Source: Cephalotus follicularis (lineage: Eukaryota > Streptophyta > Magnoliopsida > Oxalidales > Cephalotaceae). From it: 64,000 bases of DNA. The position numbers were made by a program, and so were the translations under genes. Positions 47,651-59,995 of this stretch are shown here, piece by piece (the stretch's first letter is position 1; every line of letters begins with the position of its first letter). The notes beneath the pieces are model-generated. The model worked only from the letters and a program-made list of their open reading frames with translations. It had not been told where the DNA came from and did not search any database. The stretch is taken from assembly GCA_001972305.1 (NCBI GenBank), contig BDDD01001390.1, forward strand, positions 1-64,000. The letters are read 5' to 3'.

Positions 47651-49030
47651 ACATCTTGAATCAGATTCCTTCAAAATATGTTCCCTCCACTTCATACCAG
47701 GTAGGGTCAGGGAGGAAACCCAGTGCAAACCACTTGAAGGTTTGGGGCTATCCGGCTTATGTCAAGAGGCTTGCCCCAGATAAGCTGGATGAACGGTCGG
47801 ACCGGTGCAGGTTTGTGGGGTTTCCAAACAAAACTAAAGGATACTACTTCTACAATCACAGTGAACAAAGAATATTTGTTTTGCGAAATGCTATGTTCCT
47901 AAAGAAGGAATACCTTCTTGAAGGAAACAGTGGGAGTCAGGTGGAACTCAAGGAGTTACCCCAGGTAGAACCACACAGGATATGGAGGAGTTGGGGGTTG
48001 GACCTTCAACAGACACAGTTGAGATTGGATCTCAAGTTGAGAATGGATCTCAGTTGGGCAAAGCTTCTTTGAGGAGACCAGGCAGGATCCCATTAGCACC
48101 TGAGAGGTATGGTTTCCTCATTGATTGTACTAATGAGATCAATGTCATTGAAGATGATGATCCTACAAGCTATCAGGAGGCAGTGCAGGGCACTGAATCT
48201 GAAGCATGGCTAGGAGCCATGAAATCTGAAATGGATTTCATGCACTCAAACCAAGTTTGGAATTTGGTTGAAGCACCCGAAGGCATAGTGCCTATTGGCT
48301 GAAAGTGGATCTTCAAGAAGAAGATGAATGCAGATGGAAAGATCGAGACTTATAAAGCTCGATTAGTGGCGAAAGGGACAACGACATGGAGTCGACTATA
48401 CTGAGACTTTCTCACCTATCCCAATGCTCAAATCCATTCGGATTTTGCTTGTGATTGCCGCTTATTAGGACTATGAGGTATGGAAAATGGATGTCAAGAC
48501 GGCATTCTTAAATGGACGTCTTGAAGAGGACATCTATATGTCCCAATCCAAGGGGTTTACATCTGCCAAGCATCCACACATGGTGTGCAAGATCGAACAA
48601 TCCATTTATGGATTAAAGCAAGCATCTTGTTGCCAGAATATACGTTTTGATGAAGCAGTCAAAGCTTTTGACTTCATTAAAAATGTAGATGAGCCCTGTG
48701 TTTATCGAAAGCAAGAGGGACCTAGTATCACTTTCTTATTGTTATACGTAGATGACATCCTACTCATTGGGAAACATGTACGGATGTTGCAATTTGCAAA
48801 GATATGGACAACTAAGAACTTTTCCATGAAGGATTTGGGAGAAGCCACCTATATACTGGGTATTAGGATCTTCAGAGATAGATCCAATAGGTTGCTTGGG
48901 CTTTCCCAAAGCCAGCACATCAGCAAGGTGCTGAAAAGGTTTAGCATGGGGAATTCCAAGAGAGGCATATTGCCAATAGGCGAAGGAATTCATCTTTCTC
49001 GAAAGATGTCTCCTCGGACATCTTAAGAGA
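47651..49030 (+). pseudogene. N integrase tail and reverse transcriptase
   Basis: Post-integrase segment (WGYPAYVKRLAPDKLDERSD near 47740), then the RT entry (WLGAMKSEMDFMHSNQVWNL near 48208). RT proper: MDVKTAFLNGRLEEDIYMSQ from 48487, SIYGLKQAS near 48600, catalytic YVDDILLIG near 48745, and the thumb with YILGIRIFRDRSN near 48850. Fossil with several breaks. Confidence 0.88.
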
Positions 49031-49324
49031 GAGCATGCATGAGTCAGATACGTTATGCTTCGGCAGTAGGGTACATCATGTATGCCATGTTATGTACTAG
49101 GCCTGATGTCGCACATGCCCTGGGTATGGCAAGTCGATTTCAGTCTGATCCCGGTGAGAAGCACTAGGAAGTGGTCAAGGGAATTCTGAAGTACCTTAGA
49201 AGGACTTACGATATCTTCTTGATCTATTGAAAGGATAATGAGCTGAAATTGGTGGGCTTCACAGACTCTAGTTTTGATAGGGATCTAGATGATCACAAAT
49301 CTGTCTCTAGGTACGTATTTGTAC
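49031..49324 (+). pseudogene. N RNase H, first piece
   Basis: SAVGYIMYAMLCTRPDVAHA-like stretch near 49060-49130 and GFTDSSFDRDLDDHKSVSRY near 49250-49310, the copia RNase H signature. Ends at tta, where the TIR element begins. Confidence 0.85.
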
Positions 49325-49327
49325 TTA

Positions 49328-50286
49328 GGGTGTGTTTGGTAATGCTGTGTGTTTTGAGAAAGTGCTTTTTGAAAGTGCTTTTTGAAAGTGCTTTTAGTAA
49401 AAGTGCTTTTGTCAAAAGTGCTGTGAGGAACCTGAAAGCGTTTGGTAAATTTAATATAAAAGTGCTTCTGCAGTGAATATGTGTTTGGTAAATATATTTT
49501 TGAAACTGCTGGGGACATTCAAAATGACTGAAATGGATATGATATTATAAATGTTTATTTTGATTAGTTATTGATAACAAACCTAAATAAATTTCATACT
49601 ATCCATAATTTTTGTCTATTAAATTGTGAATTTAGATTATTTATTACTTGTTTTTGTCAAATATTAAAATTCATAAAAATTCTTATCAAATTAGATCATT
49701 TATGTCAGAGACGGATTCGTATCATTTTTGTCATATTGGAGAAATTTATTAAAAATATATAAATTAGATTTTTTATCAACGAAACAAATATTCATTACGC
49801 TATCTACCATGTATATATGTATCTATATATCAATATGATAATGAATAATATTGCATAAGATGATTAATAAATTAACAATACCAAAAGTTTTATAATAATT
49901 AAGTTACATAAATAATGAAAAAATACATAATAATGTTAACAGTACTTAAAAATAAAAAATGATCATGAGAGATATGTTATTAAACTACAAGTAATTCTAT
50001 CACGATACCAGTGATTTTTTGTTTTTCAATGGAGATCGAGAGAGAGAGATTCAAGAGAGAGAGAGTCTGAGAAAGAGAGAGAGTTTGTGCTTTTAGGGAA
50101 AAGGAGAGATAGAGAAACGCCAACCAATCGTTTACGCCGAAGTGAAAAATCACGTTTGCGCCTTGTAAAAACTAAAAGCACTTTTATTCTACCGCATTTT
50201 TAAAGATATTCACCAAACAGGATTTTAGGGGGTGGTTGGGTCCCAACCTGTGGTTGGGCAACCCAACCACAGTACCAAACGGTACC
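49328..50286. mobile_element. Non-autonomous TIR DNA transposon (MITE-like), 959 bp
   Basis: Inserted in N RNase H with a 3-bp tta duplication (49325-49327, 50287-50289); without it the N codons read through. Ends gggtgtgtttggtaat and (reverse complement of the right end) ggtaccgtttggtactg form short imperfect inverted repeats. The TTA duplication favours PIF/Harbinger (Tourist-like); hAT is the alternative, since inner ends tgtttggt..accaaaca and the aaagtgctttt theme occur in hAT-type elements. AT-rich with no transposase. It contains an aaagtgcttttt repeat run (49355-49410) and a GA-rich tract (50038-50095). Confidence 0.75.
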
Positions 50287-50640
50287 TTAATGGTGGAGCT
50301 GTGAGCTGGTGCAGTTCAAAGCAAGGTACTAGTACAGATTCTACTATAGAAGCTGAGTACATAGCTGCCTCAGATGCCACCAAGGAGGGTCTATGGATGC
50401 GCAAGTTCATTACTGAACACGGAGTTGTTCCTACATTAGTAATCCTGTTGATATATTCTTTGCCTATAATGGGGCTATAGCACAAGCCAAGGAACCAAAG
50501 TCCCACCAGCGATCCAAACACATCGAGCGACGCTATCATTTTATCCGAGAGATCAATTGTAGGGGAGATATTCAGCTTGAGAGGGTCTCCTCAGAGGAGA
50601 AAACAGCAGATCCACTAACCAAGGCGTTGGGCACCAACGC
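50287..50640 (+). pseudogene. N RNase H, second piece
   Basis: LNGGAVSWCSSKQGTSTDST near 50287-50345, IEAEYIAASDATKEGLWMRK near 50346-50405, then the terminal EKTADPLTKAL-type segment near 50598. Ends the polyprotein. Confidence 0.85.
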
Positions 50641-50698
50641 TTTGGAACATCATAATGGGATGATGGGTCTAGGCTATAGGAGTTCATGTCTTGAGGGT

Positions 50699-50710
50699 CA
50701 ACTGGGAGAC
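50699..50710 (+). other. Polypurine tract of element N
   Basis: caactgggagac directly before the 3' LTR start tgttagatag at 50711. Confidence 0.75.
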
Positions 50711-51259
50711 TGTTAGATAGGATGACCCGAGAAGCTTTTGGATAGGATTTCATATTGGATATATCGATGTATATAAAAAATTTTATTCCTAACATATGAC
50801 ACATGTAACTTTGTTTATTATTAAATACGGCAATATCACTTGTGTTTTATCATATAATCGAAGTAGTTATTATAAATCATCTTAAACTTTTGATTCCCTG
50901 ACATAAGGTTGGATGCCAAGCATGGAGGCAGTGAGATTGGATACCTTATTCCTTATGTCAAATTAGTTCCAAGCCATAGGTTCACTTTGTGGGCTTTAGT
51001 GAACCCGATAGACTTTATGTTGCCTGCTCATGGAATTGGAGAATCGATTCTCTCACTACCATATGTGTTGGACACTATGGAAAATACAGGGTGCGCGCTG
51101 GGAGCGTGTACACAGAACTGGACCCGCGTAGGAGACACTGCTTTAATAGTCGCTATTCTCGTGTTAGTTGTGACTCCTACTTGTTGCGGTTATGTATAAG
51201 TGTTAGTCACTTAGCGAGTTTTTGAACTCGTATGATCTTTAGACCTGAGTGACTGCTCT
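50711..51259 (+). repeat. N 3' LTR, first piece
   Basis: Matches 6449-7000. Interrupted by element H at gctct (51255-51259). Confidence 0.92.
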
Positions 51260-51641
51260 TGTCACACCCCATTTTTCTAGAAGATAACATCAAAGCGGTA
51301 AAGGCAATTAACATATAAATTCAGCTTATGCAAATACCATAAAATTTTCAACAAGATATCAATTACGGAAGCATAAGATTCATAAGCTGAAACTCGTAAC
51401 GTGCATCCCATACTGCCCGCTACCCAATACAAGTCCGTCATTGTTAATAGCCCACAAAACGGAGCGTGATCACAGTACAATATTAAATCCCATCATTAAC
51501 AAAACCATAAGTACAGTACATTAGCAGTCTTTAAGCAAAACCAGGATTATTACAAAACAGGAGAATAAGTAAACCAAGAACAAAAACAACATAACAACTT
51601 GTTCTTCGTCCATGCAAGTGCAACCAGTCCACTGCATCAAT

Positions 51642-53151
51642 CTGTAAAGTAGGGGGTTAGCCTTTGTCCTCACTCGGCTAAGTCATAAAAGCAGCTAGGG
51701 ATCAAAATTAAATGCATGTCATGTAATGTATGCATAAATGATGCAGTGCAGGAAAACCCAGTTTATATATATATGAAATATATACATATATTTTAGCGGT
51801 ACAGTAAAAATAACAGGGGGTACATATATACGAAAATATATGTATGCAAGAAAAATACAGTTGTAACCCGGCTAGGGCTACATCAACAGGCACAGTAATG
51901 TCCGAAAAGGACCAACAGGCAGTACAGTATGTCCACAAAGGATCACAACAGGCTGGCAGTATGTGTAACGCCACCAACTCCTGGCCCCACGCTATACTCC
52001 CACTTCGGTCCCTACTCCAGGCAACCAAGCGAGCCAACAGTACAGTACAGTGAGTCACCCAGCCAACTCCTGGCCCCTAGGTCAACCCTACCACTAGCCG
52101 GTGCTGGCAGTCTCTGCCATGCAACCAGTGGCTCAAGCACAACCACAATAAATTCATAGAACAAGCAGTGAATCAAAACAGTAAACAGTGCAGTAAACAG
52201 TACAGTATTGATCGTTTAGGTCGACAACAGGCAGTTCATTTTCAAATATTTTGAATAACATTTGAAATATGTATTTTCAGTAGTAGGAATACTTTTGAAC
52301 AAATCAGTAGTGTAAATCGCTTTCAAGTTTATTCAAAATTGCGTTATTAACCAATACATATTTTCATACTCAAAATAGCGCATTCCGAGTTACATATGCA
52401 TTTCTAAATATCATAACTTTAGAAATCATAAACGATTTACAAACAGTAAACAAACAGGCAGCAAACATTGTATATGCAATGCATACAAATGCTCAAATGC
52501 ACCCAAATAAGAATGGGGATCATTTCGCATCGTTAGATAAGGAAACCTCTAGACAGTACCAAAAGACATCGATGTCTATTAAAAGGCATCGATGTCTCTG
52601 TCCATCAACGTCGATGTCCAAGTCCTTAGTGTCAGCGCATTCTACTGTTTAAAGACGTTCTACTGTTTAAAGACGTCTATGTCCATTTTATAAGCATCGA
52701 CGCTCAAGGTCTAGAACCTTTAAACGTCAGCGTATTGCTTACGGCGTCGACGCGTTAATGTAGGAACCTTAGGCGTCGACGTGTAATACGTCAAAACCCA
52801 AGAAGATAGCCTAAGGCGTCGATGTCTTTCCAAAGACGTTGATCTGTTTCACGTCAGTAGCCAAGCAAATAACCCAAAGACATCGATGTTCTTAAAAGGC
52901 GTAGACGTTTTTCGAGTAGCAGTCGTCTTCTTCCTCGCGACATAATAGACAGTAGCCATTACAAACCATATACATGCAAAACAACTTGTAATCAAGGCAG
53001 GAAACCAACATGTAGATACATATCACATATCTAACATAACATGGCATTAATCCAGTGGGCAAAACAATTCAGTAATCATGCAATTTATACACCAAAACCA
53101 TAGTCCATTCATGAACATTAATCTCAAGATTACAGTTATGGCTTCCCCTAC
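51642..53151 (-). other. Putative LTR-internal intron, H left LTR
   Basis: Sense donor AAAAAG|GTAGGGG (GT at 53151-53150); acceptor GGCTAACCCCCTACTTTACAG ending at 51642, with a second AG at 51632. Length 1510 bp. The right LTR has the same signals at 60565 and 59084 (1482 bp). Signal-based only. Confidence 0.42.
52563..52915. promoter_or_regulatory. TCGA-dyad motif cluster, H left LTR, intron-side
   Basis: Perfect agacatcgatgtct at 52564-52577, then ggcatcgatgtc, acgtcgatgtcc, gcatcgacgctc, gcgtcgacgcg, ggcgtcgacgtg and others; 235-590 bp past the donor-like box. Confidence 0.62.
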
Positions 53152-53654
53152 CTTTTTGTTCCAAGTTAGGAACTGGAAAGTCCACCTCTTTGCATTCCAA
53201 ACCGATCATAGCAGCCCCTCACGGTCCGTCCCATTGCTGCAAGCCACCAACCCCAAGTTCCAAGCTCTAACCAAATTCAACAATGGTGGTTTGGGTTTTC
53301 TCTCCTTATAGTTTCTTTTGTGTTTTCCTTTCTCCTATTTTTTCTCTTCGTTCGTTTTGGGCAGAGAAGGGAGCTTTTTTGCAGATTGAAGTTGTTCCTC
53401 TCTGCATCCATGCAAAGATTCCCTCTTTCTTGATACCTCTACCACACCTGGTTGCAGGGTGTACTAGGTGTCTCCTCTTTGCTACCAAGGCCATTGCATG
53501 CTCTCACATGCCTTCCCACTTCTGCCATTCCAGTCCTAGCAGTGCATGGAACCATAATGCATGCTCAACACGTCACAATCTGCATGTTAAGATGCATGGA
53601 TAATGCCCCCTTGCACGTTAATTTGTCAGCAGAGTAACGTGCCTGACATTCGAT

Positions 53655-53815
53655 GTTTACGTATCGACGTCTTTTTAAAAGACATCTACGTCTTTCCCTT
53701 TTTACATGAGGGCGTCGATGTCCTCGCCTGCATCGACGTGCATGTGCATGCAGTTACGCGTGCCCCTTTGCTTCAAGGACGTCGATGTGTTTCGAAAGCC
53801 GTCGACGCGTTTTCC
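53655..53815. promoter_or_regulatory. TCGA-dyad motif cluster, H left LTR, start-side
   Basis: gtatcgacgtc, ggcgtcgatgtcc, gcatcgacgtgc, gacgtcgatgtg and ccgtcgacgcg, 175-335 bp after the sense start. Confidence 0.62.
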
Positions 53816-54049
53816 CCAAAACAACGTCGTTTACCCTTTTAACATTCCTTTAACATTTTTACTCTAAAATTTAACATTATTAGAGTTTGGAAAACATCAT
53901 CAAAGCCTTGGAAATCCATAACTTTATTAATTCCACAATAAAAACACATTACATTGTGAAATTACAACATAGGAAAATCTCGGGCGTTACATCCACCCCC
54001 CCTTCAAGGAATTTCGTCCTCGAAATTTAAAACAAAACTACAACAAGTG

Positions 54050-54466
54050 CGGGTAACGCTCTCGGATATCCTCCTCACGTTCCCAAGTTGCTTCATCAGG
54101 TCTGTGAAACTACCACTGAACTTTGACCATGGAGATCATTCGGTTCCTCAAAATCTGCGACTTCCAATCAAGAATCCGCACAGGCAACTCCTCACAAGAT
54201 AGATCATCTTGTACCAGAAAATTATCATAATCCAGGATATGTGACGGGTCCGGAATATATCTCCTCAGCATAGATACATGAAAGACATCGTGCACGTTTG
54301 ACAGTGCAGGAGGTAAGGCAAGCTGGTAGGCTACCTCCCCAACTCTCTCCAAAATCTCAAAAGGACCAATGTAGCATGGAGCTAATTTTCCGTTTTTTCC
54401 AAACCTTTGTACGCCCTTCCATGGTGAGACCTTTAAGAACACATGATCGCCCACACTGAAGGTCAA
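54050..54466 (-). pseudogene. H integrase C-terminal domain and chromodomain-like tail
   Basis: VGDHVFLKVSPWKGVQRFGK near the start, then [20 protein letters not shown] and NVHDVFHVSMLRRYIPDPSH, ending near 54060-54100 in a PDEATWERE-type tail. Compared with A this tail is well kept. In chromoviruses it biases integration toward particular chromatin. Fossil. Confidence 0.87.
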
Positions 54467-54496
54467 AGGCCTCCTCTTGACACTGTCTACATAGCT

Positions 54497-55250
54497 CTAC
54501 TGCCGGCTCTGAGTTATCATCCTGATCTTTTCTGAAGTTTCCTCCACTAACTCGGTCCCGAGTAAAGGTCGCACCCCGACCTCATCCCAACATACAGGAG
54601 ATATGCACTTCCTCCCATACAGTGCTTCAAACGGTGCCATGCCGATACTGGAGTGATAGCTGTTATTATAAGAGAACTCTATCAGAGGAATGTGATCCTC
54701 CCATGTACCAACAAAATCAATAATGCAAGCCCGCAGCGTATCCCCCAAGGTATGGATGGTACGCTAAGACTGCCCATTGGTCTGAGTGTGGAAGGCGGTA
54801 CTCAGGTTCAGTTTCGTCCCGCAAGCTGTCTGAAACCTCTTCCAAGAGTTGGAAGTGAAGATAGCATCTCTATCACATACGATGCTGACTGGAACACCGT
54901 GTAGCCTCACTATCTCCTTCACATACAAACGAGCTAGCTTTCTCGTAGAATCGGTAACGTGTGTAGGCAGAAAGTGTGCTGATTTGGTGAGTCTATCCAC
55001 GATAACCCACACGGCGTTGTGACGATTCCGGGTCAGAGGAAAACCCGAAACAAAATCCAACGTAACATGTTCCCACTTCCACTCTGGAATTGGTAAAGGT
55101 TGTAGCAAACCTGCCTGTCTCTGGTGCTCGGCCTTAACTCTCTGGCAAGTCAAACACCTTGCCACATACTCAGCGATCTCTCATTTCATGGCAGGCCACC
55201 AGTAATCCCTCTTCATGTCTTGGTACATTTTTGTGCTACCAGGGTGAATG
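54497..55250 (-). pseudogene. H integrase zinc region and core
   Basis: Zinc-binding end (CLTCQRVKAEHQRQAGLLQP near 55150), core with [20 protein letters not shown] near 55025, SIVCDRDAIFTSNSWKRFQT near 54880 and LSTAFHTQTNGQS near 54800. It then continues with MGDTLRACIIDF and EFSYNNSYHSSIGMAPFEAL below 54750. Fossil, two or more breaks. Confidence 0.88.
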
Positions 55251-55900
55251 CTGTACTGCGATCTATGAGCCCCGCGAAGTAACTCATTGTTCAACCCTGG
55301 TTCATTCGGAAGACACACACGTCCCCGAAATCTTAAAACACCATCGGCGTGTACCCGAAAATCAGACTCCGAGTCCAGATTCTCTCGAATCTTCCGCAAT
55401 TCAGGATCGTGTGCTTGAGCATTCTTTATTTCGTCAAGCAAAACTGGTTGTGCACTCATACTTGCCATAAAGACTCCAGGTGATTGATTAAACGGAGACC
55501 ACTCTTGGAAGTCTTCTAACATCTTCCATTGCGACACCATTGCACTGGCAACCATAGCCTTGCGGCTCAAGGCATCAGCGACCACGTTCGCTTTCCCCGG
55601 GTGGTACTGAACACTGCAATCATAATAATTAAAGAATTCTACCCACATGCATTGCCTCATGTACACTGTGTCCTGACAAAACAGGTACCTCAAACTCTTA
55701 TGATCAGTGAAGATCTCAAACTGCGCCCCAAAAAGATAGTGCCTCCACTTCTGAAGGGCAAAGATAATAGCTGCTAGTTCGAGGTCATGAGTCGGGTAGT
55801 TTTCTTCATACGGCTTTAGCTTCCTTGAGGCATATGCAATCACTCTGCCTCGCTGCATCAATACACAACCCAAACCCTTACATGATGCATCACTTTAGAC
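55181..55900 (-). pseudogene. H RNase H and linker
   Basis: [20 protein letters not shown] at 55870-55810, [20 protein letters not shown] near 55750, and [19 protein letters not shown] near 55600. A linker to the integrase zinc region follows ([20 protein letters not shown] near 55200-55240). RNase H removes template RNA during cDNA synthesis. Confidence 0.87.
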
Positions 55901-56760
55901 TGTAAAGCCCTCATTACCATCAGGTAATGCCAAGACAGGAGCGAAAACTAACCGATCCTTCAGTTCATGGAAACTAGCTTCACAATCTTCGTCCTAGACA
56001 AAAGGGGTCTTTTTTCTGGGTCAGTCTGGTCAAGGGCTCGGCTATCCTTCAAAAGTTCTGGATAAACCTCCTGTAATATCCCGCCTATCCAACGAAAGTG
56101 CGCACCTCCGTAACGTTCATCGGTTGTGGCCAGTCCCGTACCACTTCAGTCTTTGACGGATCCACCGCCAAGTATTCCCCAGATACGATGTGACCGAGAA
56201 AGATCACAGGATCAAGCCAGAACTCACACTTGCCGAACTTGGCGTACAACCGATGCTCTCTGAGGACTTGCAATACTAGCCTCAGATGATGAGCGTGCTC
56301 CTCCTCACTCCTTGAATATACCAGTATGTCATCAATGAATACTACAACAAACTGGTCCAGGTATGGCCAGAATACGTCATTCATCAATGACATGAAAGCT
56401 ATCGGTGCATTGGTAACACCAAACAGCATCACCAAGAACTCGTAATGACCATACTGTGTTCGGAAGGCAGTTTTGTCAATGTCTCCTTCCCTTACTCTCA
56501 GCTGGTGATAGCCCGATCTCAAATCAAGCTTGGAAAACACCCTTGAGCCTTGCAACTGGTCAAACAAATCCTCGATGTGGGGTAAAGGATACTTGTTCGT
56601 GATAGTTGCCTTGTTCAACATTCTGTAGTCCATGCAAAGCCTCATCGACCCATCCTTATTCTTGACAAACAGTACAGGCGCACCTCACAGAGAAACACTA
56701 GGTCTTACAAAACCTTTATCAATCAGGTCCTGTAACTGTAACTTCATCTCTCACAACTCA
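55901..56760 (-). pseudogene. H reverse transcriptase
   Basis: [20 protein letters not shown] from 56645, [20 protein letters not shown] near 56520, catalytic [10 protein letters not shown] with the DD near 56330, and [20 protein letters not shown] near 56240. The thumb continues to the left. Fossil with several breaks. Confidence 0.88.
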
Positions 56761-57420
56761 GCAGGAGCCATCCGATAAGGTGATTTAGAGATAGGAGCCG
56801 TTCCAGGAACAAAATCAATAACAAACTCCATACTCCTCTTCGGTGGTAAAGATCCCAAGTCATCAGGAAATACATCCGGGAACTCACATACAACTGGAAT
56901 TTCCTCGAAGCTCAAGCCTTTCTCTTTCCTTCGATCAATCACATAAGCCAGATATCCCTCGCATCCTTCCTCTAGATACCTCGATGCTCAAATGAAGGAT
57001 ATGATCGGTGTCAAGAACCCTTTTGTCTCCCTTGAACTGAAAAGTTGTTCCATCGGGCAGACAAAAATCCACGGTTTTATTATAACAATCCATGCGAGCA
57101 TGGTATGCTGATAGCCAATCCATCCCCAATATAACATCGAAGTCACGGATAGGTAGCACTGTCAAATCTGCGTACAAAGAAATGGCTACCATAGACATCT
57201 CGCAACCTCTATATACCGAGTCAGTGTACATAGAAGTCCAGGTCGGTGTACTCACATCAAGTATGTATGACATGCAGTCAGGGGTGACATCTAAGCAAGA
57301 TGCAAAACGTGCAGATATAAAAGAATGCGATGCTCCAGAATCCATCAACACTCTAGCAGAAAAACCATATATATACAGAGTACCTCCAACAACAGAAGTC
57401 GACTCTGGAACCTCTGTCTA
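56751..57420 (-). pseudogene. H protease and pol linker
   Basis: Protease begins MLMDSGASHSFISARFASCL at 57351, with [20 protein letters not shown] near 57130. The linker has VVCEFPDVFPDDLGSLPP near 56890 and [18 protein letters not shown] near 56800. Aspartic protease matures Gag-Pol. Confidence 0.88.
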
Positions 57421-58511
57421 AACAAGTACAAAAGCTCTACCTTTTGTGATGCCCTTGAGGATGTCCTTCCTATGTGACGGTCCTGCCGTCGCACCACTAC
57501 TATTCCCCAACCCAGTAGGCGCTGTAGCAGAACTCTTCAGACAAACCTTCACCGAATGACCAGGTGCCCCACACCTCAAGCACCAACCATTAGACCTCCA
57601 GCAAACTTTCTGTTGGTGGCCTGTGCGACCATAATAGTAACAACCTCCGGATCTAGCATCACTCCCCTGGCTGGGAGTGCCCTGTGAAGCTGTCTGCTGA
57701 GACTTGTTCTTAGACGACATCGTCGGAGAACCACCATCTTGCCATTTCGACGATGCCGGTCGGGACTATGTAGGACTCTGTTTACTCTGTTGTGCGCGAG
57801 CTCTCTCAGCCCGGTCTTCATTGGATATTGTCTCCAACAGCCTTGCTTTCTGAGCAACCTCCACAAAAGTCCCTAGTTCCATAGCTCTAATTCTTGATGG
57901 AAGATCCGGTCGCAGACCTCTCAGGAATCTCTGTATCTTCTTCACTTCATCAGCTACTAGATAAGGTGAATGTCTGGGCAGCTCCATGAACCTTGCCTGA
58001 TACTCAGCCACAATCATCTCCCCGTCTCGTAACTCCAAGAGCTCCGTCTCTCGTCGCTCTTGTTCAATACGCAGAACATAAGTCTCCAAGAGCTCCGTCT
58101 GGAATCTATCCCAAGTGCTGTCCAGTCTCTGTGATTCCCATTTTGCCTTGAACATCTCCCACAAATGAGTGGCCTCGCCCCATAGACGGTACACAGCAAA
58201 CTTTAGCTTTTGAGTGTCAGTACAGTCCATCACTTCAAAGATTTTCTCCAAGTCCTGCAGCCATATCTCAGCAACAGTAGCATCAAGTTCCCCCCGGAAG
58301 CTGGGTGGATTTAGCCTCATTAACTTTTCAATGTCCCTCCCAAACTGGTTATTATCCTCTCCTGGGAGTGGTCAGGAGCTCTACATTGTGGCCGAGCTTG
58401 CGCGTAGTACTGGCGCATCTCCTCCGCATTAGCCCAATTAAAGACCATCTGTTGCTGAAAATAATCCGCAATTCGGGCCATCGGATCTCTGTCATCTTGG
58501 GGGACATTCAT
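57421..58511 (-). pseudogene. H gag with two zinc knuckles
   Basis: The N-terminal part begins near 58511 (MNVPQDDRDPMARIADYFQQ). The Gag core runs from 58320 (PPSFRGELDATVAEIWLQDL, LWGEATHLWEMFKAKWESQR, then FLRGLRPDLPSRI near 57930). Two knuckles lie at about 57642-57601 (CYYYGRTGHQQKVC) and 57582-57541 (CLRCGAPGHSVKVC). Gag forms the particle and packages RNA. Fossil with a few breaks. Confidence 0.87.
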
Positions 58512-58685
58512 TCCTTACGGAACGTTCGCTTCCTCAGGGGCATTAGCTCCAACGGCTCTAGCCCTAGTACGTGTTCTCCTTCAGTCCATTGGTTCCTATA
58601 AGAAGGATAACGGTAAGTCACGACTTTAGGAAAACCATTCATTAATTTCCAAGGAAAGTATCCTAGCTAAGCATATATGGAATAT

Positions 58686-58698
58686 GCTCTGATACCAC
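58686..58698 (-). other. Primer-binding site of element H (complement)
   Basis: gctctgataccac, reverse complement of tggtatcagagc, next to the sense end of the 5' LTR. Confidence 0.9.
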
Positions 58699-59995
58699 TC
58701 TTGTCACACCCTATTTTTTGAGAAGACAACATCAAAGCGGTAAAGGCAATTAACATATAAATTCAGCTTATGCAAATACCATAAAATTATAAACAAGATA
58801 TCAATTGTGGAAGCATAAGATTCATAAGCTCAAACTCGTAACGTGCATCCCATACTGCACGCTACCCAATACAAGTCCGTCATTGTTAATAGCCCACAAA
58901 ATGGAGCGTGATCATAGTACAATATTAAATCTAATCATTAATAAAACCATAAGTACAGTACATTAGTAGTCCTTAAGCAAAACCAAGCTTATTACAAAAT
59001 GGGAGAATAAGTAAACCAAGAACAAAAACAACATAACAACTTGTTCTTTGTCCATGCCAGTCCAATCGGTCTACTGCATCAATCTGTAAAGTAGGGGGTT
59101 AGCCTTTGTCCTCACTCGGCTAAGTCATAAAAGCAGCTCGGGATCAAAATTAAATGCATGTCATGTAATGTATGCATAAATGATGCAATGCAGGAAAAAC
59201 CAGTTTATATATATATATATGAAAAATATATATATTTTAGCAGTACAGTAAAAAAAATAGGGGTACATATATAAGAAAATATATGTATGAAAGAACAATA
59301 CAGTTGTAACCCGGCCAGGGCTTCATCAACAGGCACAGTAATGTTCGAAAAGGACCAACAGGCAGCACAGTATGTCCACAAAGGATCACAATAGGCAGGC
59401 AGTATGTGTAACGCCGCCAACTCCTGGCCCCACGCTACACTCCCACTTCAGTCCCTACTCCAGGCAACCAAGCGAGGCAACAGTACAGTACAGTGAGTCA
59501 CCCAGCCAACTCCTCGCCCCTAGGTCAACCCTACCACTAGCCAGCGCTGGCAGTCTCCGCCATGCAACCAGTGGCTCAATCACAAACACAATAAATTCAT
59601 AGAGCAAGCAGTGAATCAAAACAGTAAACAGTACAGTATAGATCGTTTAGGTCGACAACAGGCAGTTCATTTTCAAATATTATGAATAACATTTGAAATA
59701 TGTATTTTCAGTAGTAGGAATACTTTTGAACAAATTAGTAGTGTAAATCGCTTTCCAGTTTGTTCGAATATAAGTTTCTAACCAATACATATTTTCATAC
59801 TCAAAATAGCGCATTACGAGTTCGCATATGCATTTCTAAATATCATAACTTTAGAAATCATAAACGATTTACAAACAGTAAACAAGCAAGCAGTAAATAG
59901 TGTATATGCAATGCATACAAATGCTCAAATGCACCCAAACAAGAATCGAGATCATTTCGCATCGTTAGATAAGGAAACCTCTAGACAGTACCAAA

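Larger units (their letters stand above)
51260..53991 (-). repeat. H 3' LTR (left copy)
   Basis: 2732 bp, tgtcacacccca..cgggcgttaca. It carries two TCGA motif clusters, the gggggttagcctttgtcctc block (51652-51671), and the cttcccctacctttttgtt box (53143-53160). Confidence 0.94.

Noticed and set aside
50038-50095. GA-rich tract as a polypurine tract of an unseen element
   Set aside because: It lies inside the TIR element, with no LTR start after it.
51708-52058. Open frame of 116 codons on the minus strand
   Set aside because: Within the H LTR. A shorter shifted version appears in the other LTR, so it is not conserved as protein.
53078-53842. Chain of open frames of 60-106 codons on the plus strand
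   Set aside because: Antisense of the H LTR promoter region, partly mirrored at 60525-60908; no protein family pattern.
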